Shown one piece after another: positions 25,315 through 34,031 of a DNA stretch of 57,921 bases; the stretch's first letter is position 1; the number at the start of each line of letters is the position of its first letter. The notes beneath the pieces are model-generated. The model was not told the DNA's origin. It was given only the letters and a program-made list of their open reading frames with translations, and searched no databases. A program made the translations under genes and the position numbers. Origin of the DNA: Prevotella sp. (GTDB lineage: Bacteria; Bacteroidota; Bacteroidia; Bacteroidales; Bacteroidaceae); the NCBI GenBank assembly GCA_022773395.1, contig JALFBL010000087.1:1-57921 (forward strand), read 5' to 3'.

Positions 25315-27642
25315 TCAGCCGATGATTTTGTACCGTGCAAATTTCAGCAGCAACTGTTTGATGCCGACATTGCGGAATTGCACCGTGGCTTTGGTGTTTT
25401 CTCCTGTTCCTTCCATTTTCACAATGGTTCCTATGCCAAAACGATCGTGTTCTATGACATTTCCTTCTTGAAGGTCATTGTTTTGTGATTCAAACAACGA
25501 TTGGGGGTGGGGGCTTTTCGAAGGGTGGACGACTTCCGACACTCGCCTTAAGTTGCCTCTTGAAGCAGCAAACGTTCTTTGGAGTTCATTTTGCTGTCTG
25601 GGGAAATCTCTTGAAAAATTGTAGGAAGAATCTTCCTGTGCAACCTTTATCAAAGCAGGGTCGATGTCCTGGATGAAACGGCTTGGCGTGTCGAATTCCA
25701 TCTTTCCGTAACGCCAACGGTTTTTGGCACAAGTAAGGAAGCAATGTTTTTCGGCTCGGGTAATTGCTACGTACAGCAGTCTCCGCTCTTCCTCCAGTTC
25801 GCGCTTTGAGAAAGTGGAGAGAGGACTCGGGAAGATGTTCTCCTCCAGTCCTACAATGAAAATGGTGGGAAATTCTAATCCCTTTGCACTGTGGATGGTC
25901 ATCAGCATTACACGGTTGGAATCGTTCCCGTCGTTGCTGTCCAAATCGGTGAGGAGTGCCACCTCTTGCAAATAGTCGAGCAAAGACACCTCGGTTTCTC
26001 TACCTTCCTCACATCTTGTTTCCACAAATTCTTTCATTCCACCTAAAAATTCCTCCAAATTTTCCTGCCGTGAAAGAGCCTCTGGGTCGGTTTCTGAATA
26101 CAAATCTGCAGAGATGCCCGCCATTTTAATGATATCGGTTCCCAATGTATAGGCATCCTTGATGGGCAGATGACCGATAAAGTCCTTGATCATCAAACGG
26201 AAATTGTTTATCTTTGAGCAAGTGCCTTTATTGGCACTCACCCCATAATGTTCGGGGTTGCAGACTACCTTCCAGAAACTCACCCCGTGATTTACGGCTG
26301 CCGCTGATATTTTGGAAATGGTGGTGGCACCAATTCCTCTTGTGGGATAATTGATGATGCGCTTGATGGCCTCTTCGTCATCCGGATTTGCTACTACTCT
26401 GAAATAGGCAATGATGTCTTTTATTTCTTTGCGTTGGTAGAAACTCAAACCGCCATATATTCTATAAGGTATATTGGCTGTGCGCATGGCCTCCTCAAAA
26501 CTCCGGCTTTGCGAATTGGTGCGGTAGAGAATGGCAAAGTCGCTGTATGCGCAGTGTTCTTTTCGTTTAATGCTCTTTATGTCATTGCATACGATCAGTG
26601 CCTCTTCTTTGTCGCTGTAAGCTGTTTTTAGGACGAGTTTATCACCCATGTCATTACGGCTATACACGTCTTTGGGAATTTGGTGCTGATTGTGTTTTAT
26701 CAAACTGTTGGCTGCCTGCACGATGTGTTGTGTGCTGCGATAATTGCGCTCCAGTTTGAACAGTTTGACATCAGTATATATTTTTTGAAAGTCAAGAATG
26801 TTGTCGATTCTTGCGCCTCTGAAACCATAAATGCTTTGTGCGTCATCTCCCACCACACACACACGCTGTTTGTCTTTGGTCAGTTGCCAGAGGATTTTCT
26901 GTTGTACGGCATTTGTGTCTTGGTACTCGTCAACCAAGACGTAGAAAAAGTTGTCAGCATAGTTTTTGCGTACCTCTTCATGCTCTTGGAAAAGAATGAA
27001 AGTGAGCATGAGCAAATCGTCAAAATCCATTGCATTTGCCTGACGGCACCGTGAGCAGTATGCCGTATAGATTTGGTGTATGGCCGGCATACGCAACTCT
27101 TTGTCTCTTTGCAGCCATTCCTTGTGGTTGGCATACTCATTGGGTAGAACCATATGGTTTTTTGCCATGCTGATTCGAGTGTGTACCGTTGCAGGCTTAT
27201 ATACTTTATCGTTTAGGCCCATTTCTTTTATGATGCTTTTAATGAGAGAACGAGAATCGGATTCGTCATAGATGGTGAAGTTGGAAGCATATCCGATGTG
27301 TCCGGACTCTCTCCTCAATATTCTTGAAAAAATACTGTGAAAGGTGCCCATCCTTACATATCTGGAAACGTTGCTTCCAACCAGTTCTCCGATGCGGCCA
27401 ACCATTTCTTTGGCTGCCTTGTTGGTAAATGTGAGGGCAAGGATCCTCCATGGTTCCACTCCCATCTGCAAAAGATAAGCGATTTTGTAGGTTAGCACTC
27501 GAGTCTTTCCCGACCCAGCACCGGCAATGACCAAAGAAGGACCGTCTGTATATGCAACGGCTTCGCGTTGTGACTCGTTCAGTTCATTTAAAATGCCCTG
27601 TAACTTCTCGTTGTTGTCAAAAAAAGGATAATTCGTTTCCAA
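25315..27642 (-). CDS. pcrA: UvrD/PcrA-type superfamily 1 DNA helicase
   Basis: A 3'-5' ATP-dependent helicase acting in repair and removal of blocked intermediates. The 775 residues include the Q motif LNESQREAV (about 21-29), Walker A AGAGSGKT (Lys47), the DEYQDTN motif II, GDDAQSIYGFRGA (motif III), and the C-terminal MTIHSAKGLEFPTIFIVG and LYVAITRAEK. The end carries the PcrA/UvrD Tudor-like segment EHDRFGIGTIVKMEG. It lies 77 bases after mtgA; no clear promoter is visible between them. Confidence 0.95.
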   Translation of the reverse strand: METNYPFFDNNEKLQGILNELNESQREAVAYTDGPSLVIAGAGSGKTRVLTYKIAYLLQMGVEPWRILALTFTNKAAKEMVGRIGELVGSNVSRYVRMGTFHSIFSRILRRESGHIGYASNFTIYDESDSRSLIKSIIKEMGLNDKVYKPATVHTRISMAKNHMVLPNEYANHKEWLQRDKELRMPAIHQIYTAYCSRCRQANAMDFDDLLMLTFILFQEHEEVRKNYADNFFYVLVDEYQDTNAVQQKILWQLTKDKQRVCVVGDDAQSIYGFRGARIDNILDFQKIYTDVKLFKLERNYRSTQHIVQAANSLIKHNQHQIPKDVYSRNDMGDKLVLKTAYSDKEEALIVCNDIKSIKRKEHCAYSDFAILYRTNSQSRSFEEAMRTANIPYRIYGGLSFYQRKEIKDIIAYFRVVANPDDEEAIKRIINYPTRGIGATTISKISAAAVNHGVSFWKVVCNPEHYGVSANKGTCSKINNFRLMIKDFIGHLPIKDAYTLGTDIIKMAGISADLYSETDPEALSRQENLEEFLGGMKEFVETRCEEGRETEVSLLDYLQEVALLTDLDSNDGNDSNRVMLMTIHSAKGLEFPTIFIVGLEENIFPSPLSTFSKRELEEERRLLYVAITRAEKHCFLTCAKNRWRYGKMEFDTPSRFIQDIDPALIKVAQEDSSYNFSRDFPRQQNELQRTFAASRGNLRRVSEVVHPSKSPHPQSLFESQNNDLQEGNVIEHDRFGIGTIVKMEGTGENTKATVQFRNVGIKQLLLKFARYKIIG

Positions 27643-27719
27643 AGATGTTTCCTTTTATTAAAGAATGAAATGTCAAGTGTTTGTTTGCGTTCAATACCAT
27701 ACCGGTAAGTATGACACTT

Positions 27720-28448
27720 TCAGTGTTTGTAAATGCCGCCATCCACTGTTGAGGGATCGATGTCTTGTCCTTCTGCCGGCATGATGGGAATAAATTTCAT
27801 TTGTTTCATGATGCTGTATTTCCTCTTCACCATGTATTCGCTGGGATTTTTTGAGGAAAACTTACGGGGGTTGGGCAATGTTGCGGCTATCAAAGCGCAA
27901 TTGGCTCGTGTGAGTTCTTTGGCACTGCATCCGAAATTTTCCTGTGCCACGGCTTCCACTCCATAAATACCGTCACCCATTTCTATGGAGTTGAGATATA
28001 CTTCCATTATCCTCTGCTTGCTCCACATCAGTTCGACCAGTGTGGTAAAATAGGCTTCCAGTCCTTTGCGCAACCATGAGCGACCTGGCCATAGAAAGAC
28101 GTTTTTGGCTGTTTGCTGGCTGATTGTGCTGGCACCGCGTTTCTTCTTGCTGCCAAAATTATGGACAGCGGCTTTCTCTATTGCATTGAAATCAAATCCG
28201 TGGTGTTTCAAAAAACGCTGGTCCTCGCTTGCCATCACTGCTACGGGCATACTGGGGGACATTTCATCCAACGAAACCCAGTCGTGTTTTAGTTTCAAGC
28301 TTTTGCCTTCATCTTTCTGTTCAATGCAGCGAATAAACATAAGGGGAGTAAAAAACACGGGGATAAACCGCAGTGCTACAACAGCAAGAATGGTGGAAGC
28401 AAAAAATGCCACCACCATCCATTTGATTATACTTTTGATAAGTTTCAA
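27720..28448 (-). CDS. mtgA: Monofunctional biosynthetic peptidoglycan transglycosylase
   Basis: Polymerises lipid II into glycan strands in the periplasm without a transpeptidase domain. The 242 residues start with one membrane anchor (about 9-30), followed by the GT51 core. The catalytic Glu75 is in VMASEDQRFLKHHGFD and the second block is GASTISQQTAKNVFLW. The HFEMLL-like ISQQTAKN, RKGLEAYFTTLVELMWSKQRIMEVYLNSIEMG (in parts) and GAVAQENFG-like segments are complete, so the enzyme should be active. It is upstream of the helicase gene in the same direction. Confidence 0.93.
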   Translation of the reverse strand: MKLIKSIIKWMVVAFFASTILAVVALRFIPVFFTPLMFIRCIEQKDEGKSLKLKHDWVSLDEMSPSMPVAVMASEDQRFLKHHGFDFNAIEKAAVHNFGSKKKRGASTISQQTAKNVFLWPGRSWLRKGLEAYFTTLVELMWSKQRIMEVYLNSIEMGDGIYGVEAVAQENFGCSAKELTRANCALIAATLPNPRKFSSKNPSEYMVKRKYSIMKQMKFIPIMPAEGQDIDPSTVDGGIYKH

Positions 28449-28500
28449 CTTAAAAACGCCAATGTTTAAAGTTTAACCGATATTCTGCATGAAACAATTG

Positions 28501-29220
28501 TTATTTAAGAGTACCGTTGTTTGCTGCCTCAATCATTTGCTTGCTTGCATAGAGATAAACCTCAACGCGACGGTTCTGCGCTTTTCCTGCCGCTGTTGAA
28601 TTGTCGGCAACGGGGTTTGCCTCACCAAGACCTTCAACAGTTTTGATCTGTGAATAGCTCACGCCATTTGATGTCAGATAGTTTTGGACAGACTGCGCAC
28701 GCTGCAAAGAAAGATTCTGGTTTTTGATAATGCTCTGCTCAGGTGTTGAGTTTTTCCATCCAGCATTGTCGGTGTAACCTTTGATGGCTACGTCGGCATC
28801 GGCGTTGCTGATAAGAACGTTGGCAAATTCTGAAAGGGATTTCTTTGCAGAAGCCTGAAGAGCAGAACTGCCTGTTGGGAACAGTATGCCGGAATCGAAT
28901 GTTACCTTAACAGCCTGCAAACCGTTGGCATCTGTAATGCTTTCCACCTGTGCGTTTTCTACAGCCTCGGCTGCAGCCTTGGCTTTGTCCATTTTCTTGC
29001 CGATGAGCACTCCGGCTGTTGTACCTACCGCAGTACCGATGGCTGCACCGATAACAGTACCTTTCGTGTCCTTGCCGATTATCTGTCCGATGAGTCCGCC
29101 AAGAGCAGCTCCGCCGGCTCCACCAATAATGCCACCTTTTGTTGTATTGGTCATGTTGCTGCAACCAGAGAGCAGCATAAGGGTGCAAAGTCCTAAAACT
29201 GATGTTTTCAAATTCTTCAT
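28501..29220 (-). CDS. OmpA-family outer-membrane lipoprotein with glycine zipper
   Basis: A 239-residue lipoprotein. The lipobox LLSGC gives lipidated Cys20. A glycine-zipper region follows (GGIIGGAGGAALGGLIGQIIG, about 29-49, and a second run about 55-75), which can insert in or pack against a membrane. The C-terminal OmpA domain (about 105-225) binds peptidoglycan; QRAQSVQNYL and GKAQNRRVEVYL are its hallmarks. It is YiaD/Pal-like and probably tethers the outer membrane to the wall. It has its own promoter at 29271-29300. Confidence 0.93.
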   Translation of the reverse strand: MKNLKTSVLGLCTLMLLSGCSNMTNTTKGGIIGGAGGAALGGLIGQIIGKDTKGTVIGAAIGTAVGTTAGVLIGKKMDKAKAAAEAVENAQVESITDANGLQAVKVTFDSGILFPTGSSALQASAKKSLSEFANVLISNADADVAIKGYTDNAGWKNSTPEQSIIKNQNLSLQRAQSVQNYLTSNGVSYSQIKTVEGLGEANPVADNSTAAGKAQNRRVEVYLYASKQMIEAANNGTLK

Positions 29221-29270
29221 TTTCCGTATGAATTTTAATGATTAATTAAAAATATTCCTAAGTAATGATG

Positions 29271-29300
29271 CAAAGGTAAAGCATTTTTCCGAAATCGCAA
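29271..29300 (-). promoter_or_regulatory. Promoter of the OmpA-family lipoprotein gene
   Basis: On the minus strand TTG (29300-29298), a 19-base spacer and TACCTTTG (29278-29271). The predicted start of transcription is near 29265, giving a leader of about 45 bases. Confidence 0.65.
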
Positions 29301-29373
29301 GCAAAATATATATAAATTAATATTTTACCTTGATAAGAACCAGCCAATTGGAAAGAAATCTCTTTTTTTTTAC

Positions 29374-29381
29374 TAATTTTG
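29374..29381 (+). promoter_or_regulatory. -7 element upstream of proS
   Basis: TAATTTTG fits the -7 consensus and lies 29 bases before the proS ATG. A TTG at 29348-29350 is 23 bases upstream, slightly too far, so the -33 element is doubtful. A T-rich run (29362-29371) precedes it. Confidence 0.55.
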
Positions 29382-29410
29382 CATCCAAATTATAAATAAG
29401 TATTTTTGAA

Positions 29411-30892
29411 ATGGCAAAAGAATTGAAAGAATTAACCAAGCGTGCAGAAAACTACAGCCAGTGGTATAGCGATTTGGTTGTCAAAGCCGAATTGGCAGAA
29501 CAATCGGCAGTTCGCGGATGTATGGTTATCAAACCTTACGGATATGCTATCTGGGAGAAAATACAAAGCCAACTCGACCTTATGTTCAAGGAAACGGGAG
29601 TGCAGAATGCCTATTTTCCTCTCCTCATTCCCAAATCGTTTCTTTCTCGAGAGGCGGAACATGTGGAAGGTTTTGCAAAAGAATGTGCTGTTGTTACCCA
29701 TTACAGGCTTCGTGCTAAGGAGGACAAGAGCGGTGTGGAGGTTGATCCGTCGGCAAAACTCGAAGAGGAACTTATTGTAAGGCCAACTTCCGAAACAATT
29801 ATTTGGAACACTTACAAAAACTGGATTCATTCTTGGCGCGATCTTCCTTTGATGTGCAACCAGTGGTGCAATGTGATGCGTTGGGAAATGCGCACACGTC
29901 CTTTTCTCCGCACTTCTGAGTTTCTTTGGCAAGAAGGTCACACGGCACATGCAACACGCGAGGAGGCAGAGCACGAGGCAAAGTTGATGCTTGGCGTATA
30001 TGCTAAATTTGCAGAAGAGTGGATGGCGGTGCCTGTTGTACAGGGAGTGAAAAGTGAAACGGAACGTTTTGCGGGGGCACTCGACACCTATACCATTGAA
30101 GCAATGATGCAAGATGGAAAGGCACTTCAGAGTGGAACGAGCCATTTCTTGGGACAAAACTTTGCCAAGGCATTTGATGTCACCTATTTAAATAAAGAGA
30201 ACAAGCCTGAATATGTATGGGCTACATCGTGGGGAGTCTCCACCCGTCTGATTGGAGCACTCATCATGACACACAGCGACGACAACGGATTGGTTCTGCC
30301 TCCACGTCTGGCACCCCTTCAGGTGGTTATCATCCCCATTTCAAAAAATGCAGAACAACTTACTGCCATCACTGAAAAATTACAGCCTGTCATCAGTGGT
30401 TTGAAAGCGGTGGGAATCAGTGTGAAATATGATGACGCTGACAACAAACGTCCCGGGTTCAAGTTTGCAGACTATGAACTGAAAGGAGTGCCGGTGCGTC
30501 TTGTAGTGGGAGCACGCGACCTTGAAAACGGAACCATTGAAGTGATGCGCCGCGACACTTTGGAAAAAGAAACCCGTCAGGTGGAAGGAATTGTGGAATA
30601 TGTAAAGCAACTGCTGAAAGACATTCAGCAGAATATTTATGAAAAGGCTTTGACATTCCGCAATGCCCACATTTACGAATGCGATAACTATGAGGAATTT
30701 AAGGAAAGAATAAAAGAAGGTGGATTTTTTATTTGTCCCTGGGATGGCACTGCTGAAACGGAAGCGAAAATAAAAGAAGAAACGCAGGCCACTATTAGGT
30801 GTGTGCCGTTGGGGGTTGAGCAGAAACCTGGTGTGGATATGGTTTCAGGAAAGCCTTCAAAGGCTCGTGTGGTGATAGCAAGAAGCTACTGA
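29411..30892 (+). CDS. proS: Prolyl-tRNA synthetase, eukaryote/archaea-like (ProS type 3)
   Basis: Charges tRNA-Pro. The 493 residues lack the roughly 180-residue editing insertion of the E. coli-type enzyme and match the shorter archaeal/eukaryotic-like class. Class II motifs are visible: motif 2 in [19 protein letters not shown] and the nearby [20 protein letters not shown], in segments; [17 protein letters not shown]; and motif 3 near [16 protein letters not shown]. The anticodon-binding domain (about 290-400) and a zinc-binding-like C-terminal domain ending in Tyr follow. A bidirectional terminator lies 45 bases downstream. Confidence 0.97.
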   Translation: MAKELKELTKRAENYSQWYSDLVVKAELAEQSAVRGCMVIKPYGYAIWEKIQSQLDLMFKETGVQNAYFPLLIPKSFLSREAEHVEGFAKECAVVTHYRLRAKEDKSGVEVDPSAKLEEELIVRPTSETIIWNTYKNWIHSWRDLPLMCNQWCNVMRWEMRTRPFLRTSEFLWQEGHTAHATREEAEHEAKLMLGVYAKFAEEWMAVPVVQGVKSETERFAGALDTYTIEAMMQDGKALQSGTSHFLGQNFAKAFDVTYLNKENKPEYVWATSWGVSTRLIGALIMTHSDDNGLVLPPRLAPLQVVIIPISKNAEQLTAITEKLQPVISGLKAVGISVKYDDADNKRPGFKFADYELKGVPVRLVVGARDLENGTIEVMRRDTLEKETRQVEGIVEYVKQLLKDIQQNIYEKALTFRNAHIYECDNYEEFKERIKEGGFFICPWDGTAETEAKIKEETQATIRCVPLGVEQKPGVDMVSGKPSKARVVIARSY

Positions 30893-30936
30893 TTAGGACT
30901 AATATTTCTGCCATTCATCAGGATGACGATAAAATA

Positions 30937-30974
30937 AAAAATGCTTGGTTGATGTAACTCGGCCAAGCATTTTT
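30937..30974. terminator. Bidirectional terminator between proS and the glycosyltransferase gene
   Basis: AAAAATGCTTGG (30937-30948) and CCAAGCATTTTT (30963-30974) form a 12-bp stem with a 14-base loop. The A-run on the left and T-run on the right allow it to work for proS on the plus strand and for the converging gene on the minus strand. Confidence 0.85.
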
Positions 30975-31045
30975 CAAATAAAGTGTAAAAAGTTGTGAAT
31001 GTTTGCTTTGTTGGATGGAAAGTGTAGATTGCTGAGAGGGTGAGA

Positions 31046-32077
31046 TCAGTGACGTCCGTTTTCAATCTCAGAAAAGGTCTTCCTGCCTTTTATGTAATAT
31101 TGCCAAAGAATGCTATAATTTTTCCTCTCCGGTATGTTGTCAACTTTCTTGTTGGCTTGGATGTTCTTACGAGTTGCCTTGAAGTCTTTTTTCCAATGGT
31201 GAAAATCTTTTCTTGCACGGAATACTGCCTTAAACTCATTGACTTTTTTTTCAAGCAACAGCATCTTAAAGGCTGCAATATAATCCAAAAACCATCTCAT
31301 GAGCATAATGCGGTGGAGCTCTCCGGAAGATAAGTTTTTATAAAGCATAGTGAGATTGTTGCGGAAGTTCAAATAAGTCTTCATTGGGTTCTCTTTGGGA
31401 AGCGTTCCACCGCCTACATGATAGACATGACTGTTAGGCACACAGCAAACCTTTCTGCCCATCAGTCTTAATCTCCAGCATAGGTCGATTTCTTCGCAGT
31501 GGGCGAAAAAATTGGTGTCCAATCCTCCTGCTTCACGATAGTCTTTGCTTCTTATCATCAAGCACGCACCTGTTGCCCATAATATTTCTTCCACATTGTC
31601 GTATTGCCCGTGGTCTTTTTCAATCGTGTCAAAGATACGTCCGCGGCAAAATGGATACCCATACTTGTCAATGAATCCACCACATGCCCCCGCATATTCA
31701 AAGGTCTCTTTGTTGTATTCTGACATGAGTTTAGGTTGGCAGGCTGCCGCATCCTGGTGCATGTCCATGAAAAGAACAAGCGGTGTCAGCCAATTTTGCA
31801 CCACCTCCACATCGCTGTTCATTAAAACAAAATATTCTGCTTCTAATTTCTCGAGTGCCTTGTTATATCCTTCGGCAAATCCCCAGTTCTGTTTCAACTG
31901 TATGATTTTCACTTCAGGAAATTTGTTCTTTAACAATTCTATGGAGTTGTCCGTAGATGCGTTGTCCGCAACATACACATCGGCTTCATGTCTTGAAAAT
32001 TCCAGAACCATCGGCATGAATTTTTCCAGCATTTTGGCTCCATTCCAATTCAAAATGACAATAGCTGTTCTTTTCAT
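31046..32077 (-). CDS. Glycosyltransferase family 2 protein
   Basis: A 343-residue cytoplasmic-facing GT-A enzyme. The nucleotide-sugar site is IVILNWNGAKMLEKF (6-20), followed by VADNASTDNSIELL and the metal-binding MNSDVEV. The acceptor block FFAHCEEIDLCWRLRLMG (about 198-215) is typical of rhamnosyl- and related GT2 transferases. Donor and acceptor are unknown; the usual roles are surface polysaccharide or glycolipid assembly. The start overlaps the stop of mtaB by 4 bases (ATGA), indicating coupled translation although the two functions are unrelated. Confidence 0.9.
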   Translation of the reverse strand: MKRTAIVILNWNGAKMLEKFMPMVLEFSRHEADVYVADNASTDNSIELLKNKFPEVKIIQLKQNWGFAEGYNKALEKLEAEYFVLMNSDVEVVQNWLTPLVLFMDMHQDAAACQPKLMSEYNKETFEYAGACGGFIDKYGYPFCRGRIFDTIEKDHGQYDNVEEILWATGACLMIRSKDYREAGGLDTNFFAHCEEIDLCWRLRLMGRKVCCVPNSHVYHVGGGTLPKENPMKTYLNFRNNLTMLYKNLSSGELHRIMLMRWFLDYIAAFKMLLLEKKVNEFKAVFRARKDFHHWKKDFKATRKNIQANKKVDNIPERKNYSILWQYYIKGRKTFSEIENGRH

Positions 32078-33429
32078 AAAATAATAGTGGCTTTCAGTGC
32101 TGTTTTGTCATGATTAAATTCTCCCAACTTTACCTTTACCAGTTGATTGTCCAAAGATGCATCGGCCATCAGTTCTACTCTTATGTAGTTTTTGGTAAAC
32201 CCGTGCATAATTCTTCCTTTAGATGACTTTTCCAGTAAGACTTCCGCTACCGTGCCCATATAGTGCGAATAGAAATCGTGCGTCATTCTATCAGACAAAT
32301 CCAGAAGTCTCTTGCTTCTTATTTTCTTGTCTTTATCGGCAACCACGTATGGTATTTTCAGTGCCGCTGTACCTTTGCGTTCGCTATATGGAAAGACATG
32401 GAGCTGGGAAACGTCCAGCCTATTGAGAAAATGAAAGCAGTCTTCAAAATATTCCTGAGTTTCTCCTCTGGTGCCAACTATTACATCAACACCGATAAAA
32501 GCATCAGGAATTAATTCTTTTATCAGAAGAACTTTACGTGCGAACAAACTGCTGTCATACCTGCGATGCATCAATTTCAGTACTTCGTCCGATCCGCTTT
32601 GCAAGGGAATGTGGAAGTGCGGCATAAATGCACGGCTGGTTGCGCAATACTCTATCAACTCATCGTCAATCAAATCAGGTTCTAAACTGCTGATGCGGTA
32701 TCTGTGGATTCCCTGTACTTTGTCCAACGCTTTCACCAAGTCCAAAAAACGTTCTCCGGTCGTTCTTCCAAAATCTCCTATGTTTACCCCTGTCAATACA
32801 ATTTCTTTTCCACCTTCTCCGGCTGCTTTTTCCGCTTGTTCTACCAGTGACGAAATGGAAGGGTTACGGCTGAATCCTCTTGCAAAAGGTATGGTGCAAT
32901 AGGTGCAAAAATAATTGCAGCCATCCTGTACTTTCAGAAAATATCTTGTCCGGTTTCCTCTTGAACAACTTGGAGCAAACGATTTGATTTCATTGGTCTT
33001 TACGGAGTAATGCTCATGTGCGGTGTTGCCCGATAGGTTGGCCTCGTTTTTTTTATTCTTTGAAATCCATGCATCGGAAAGGTATTGGATGAGATTGGCC
33101 TTTTCATTGCTTCCCAATACCAAATCCACCCCTTCAATCTGGCTTATCCGCTCCGTTTCCAATTGGGCATAGCATCCTGTCACAATGACAAACGCATTGG
33201 GATTTTCGCGTACCATGCGGTGGATGGCTTGCCTGCACTTGTGGTCGGCCACTTCTGTCACACTGCAAGTGTTGATCAGACAAATGTCTGCCGATTCGCC
33301 CTTTTGTACGGTTCTCACTCCCATTTCTTGTAACATCTGCCCGAAAGTGGATGTTTCCGAGAAGTTCAATTTGCATCCTAAGGTGTAGTATGCAGCCGTC
33401 TTGCCTTGAAAAACAGAACTGTCTATCAT
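32074..33429 (-). CDS. mtaB: tRNA t6A37 methylthiotransferase MtaB
   Basis: A radical-SAM enzyme that converts t6A37 of ANN-decoding tRNAs to ms2t6A. From the ATG at 33429 it has 451 residues. The N-terminal methylthiotransferase domain begins AAYYTLGCKLNFSE. The radical-SAM cluster is CNYFCTYCTIPFARG, and a C-terminal TRAM domain closes the protein. TLGCKLN distinguishes MtaB from MiaB and RimO. The longer frame upstream is hydrophobic and includes the promoter. The glycosyltransferase gene overlaps its stop. Confidence 0.94.
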   Translation of the reverse strand: MIDSSVFQGKTAAYYTLGCKLNFSETSTFGQMLQEMGVRTVQKGESADICLINTCSVTEVADHKCRQAIHRMVRENPNAFVIVTGCYAQLETERISQIEGVDLVLGSNEKANLIQYLSDAWISKNKKNEANLSGNTAHEHYSVKTNEIKSFAPSCSRGNRTRYFLKVQDGCNYFCTYCTIPFARGFSRNPSISSLVEQAEKAAGEGGKEIVLTGVNIGDFGRTTGERFLDLVKALDKVQGIHRYRISSLEPDLIDDELIEYCATSRAFMPHFHIPLQSGSDEVLKLMHRRYDSSLFARKVLLIKELIPDAFIGVDVIVGTRGETQEYFEDCFHFLNRLDVSQLHVFPYSERKGTAALKIPYVVADKDKKIRSKRLLDLSDRMTHDFYSHYMGTVAEVLLEKSSKGRIMHGFTKNYIRVELMADASLDNQLVKVKLGEFNHDKTALKATIIL

Positions 33430-33472
33430 CTTTTCCCTCTCTATATTATATAATAGGTGTATTTTAAAGGCG

Positions 33473-33480
33473 CAAAGGTA
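33473..33480 (-). promoter_or_regulatory. -7 element upstream of mtaB
   Basis: On the minus strand TACCTTTG (33480-33473) lies 43 bases before the mtaB ATG. I see no well-placed TTTG, so only the -7 element is supported. The divergent micro-lipoprotein promoter lies 167 bases away. Confidence 0.5.
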
Positions 33481-33646
33481 CAAAATAAACTTGAAAAACG
33501 ATGAAATAATGGCTGTTATATACATCTTGAAAATATCAACAAATATTAACATAATGTATTTGTTTGATTATCAGCTGATTGTAAAAATGTTACAATCTTT
33601 TCTGAAAAAAAAAACAAAAAAAAGAACGACTTGTCAAAAAAATGTT
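33481..33646. other. AT-rich divergent intergenic region between mtaB and the micro-lipoprotein gene
   Basis: About 165 bases of very AT-rich sequence. It contains a short inverted repeat (TGTAAAAATGTTACA, about 33579-33593) and an A-rich tract (33606-33623) just upstream of the lipoprotein promoter, which could act as a curved or UP-like element. No gene is visible. Confidence 0.4.
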
Positions 33647-33654
33647 TACCTTTG
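33647..33654 (+). promoter_or_regulatory. -7 element upstream of the micro-lipoprotein gene
   Basis: TACCTTTG lies 50 bases before the ATG at 33705 and just after a long A-tract. A TTG at 33631-33633 is only 13 bases away, so the -33 element is not convincing. A-rich upstream DNA may compensate. Confidence 0.55.
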
Positions 33655-33704
33655 CAACGTTTTAATAAACAATGATTGTTTTACAGATTAAAAAAGCAAA
33701 GAAA

Positions 33705-33875
33705 ATGAAGAAATTGGTTTTAATGTTCGTAGCTATCGCAGCTATCTCTTTCGCATCTTGTGGCAACAAAACTTCTGAGGCTGCTCCTGCAGAAGATACA
33801 ACTGCTGTTGATACTGCTGTTGTTGATACAGCTGCTATCGACACTGCTGCTGCTGATACAACTGCTAACATGTAA
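33705..33875 (+). CDS. Micro-lipoprotein with five D-T-x-x-x pentads
   Basis: A 56-residue lipoprotein with signal sequence and lipobox FASC, lipidated at Cys19. After a short linker (NKTSEAAPAE), residues 31-55 are five uninterrupted pentads, each starting Asp-Thr (Asp31, 36, 41, 46, 51), then Thr or Ala, Ala or Val, and a variable residue. The mature peptide of 38 residues is very acidic and contains no Arg and one Lys. It has its own -7 element and a strong terminator, so it is a monocistronic and probably well-expressed gene. I know of no function; an abundant Lpp-like or spacer lipoprotein is one possibility. Confidence 0.8.
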   Translation: MKKLVLMFVAIAAISFASCGNKTSEAAPAEDTTAVDTAVVDTAAIDTAAADTTANM

Positions 33876-33906
33876 TTGTAAGCGAACAGTTAAAAGGAGA
33901 AAAACG

Positions 33907-33936
33907 CCGCTGGATCTCAGATTCAGCGGTTTTTTT
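33907..33936 (+). terminator. Terminator of the micro-lipoprotein gene
   Basis: CCGCTG (33907-33912) and CAGCGG (33924-33929) form a GC-rich stem with an 11-base loop, followed directly by seven T residues (33930-33936). It lies 31 bases past the stop codon. Confidence 0.85.
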
Positions 33937-34031
33937 ATATTCTTCTCTCTTCTTCTCATATGTTATATTCTGGAAAATTCCTTTTGTTTTCTGTATCGTA
34001 ACTTCTTGAACGCAACAGCATTGATAGTAAA

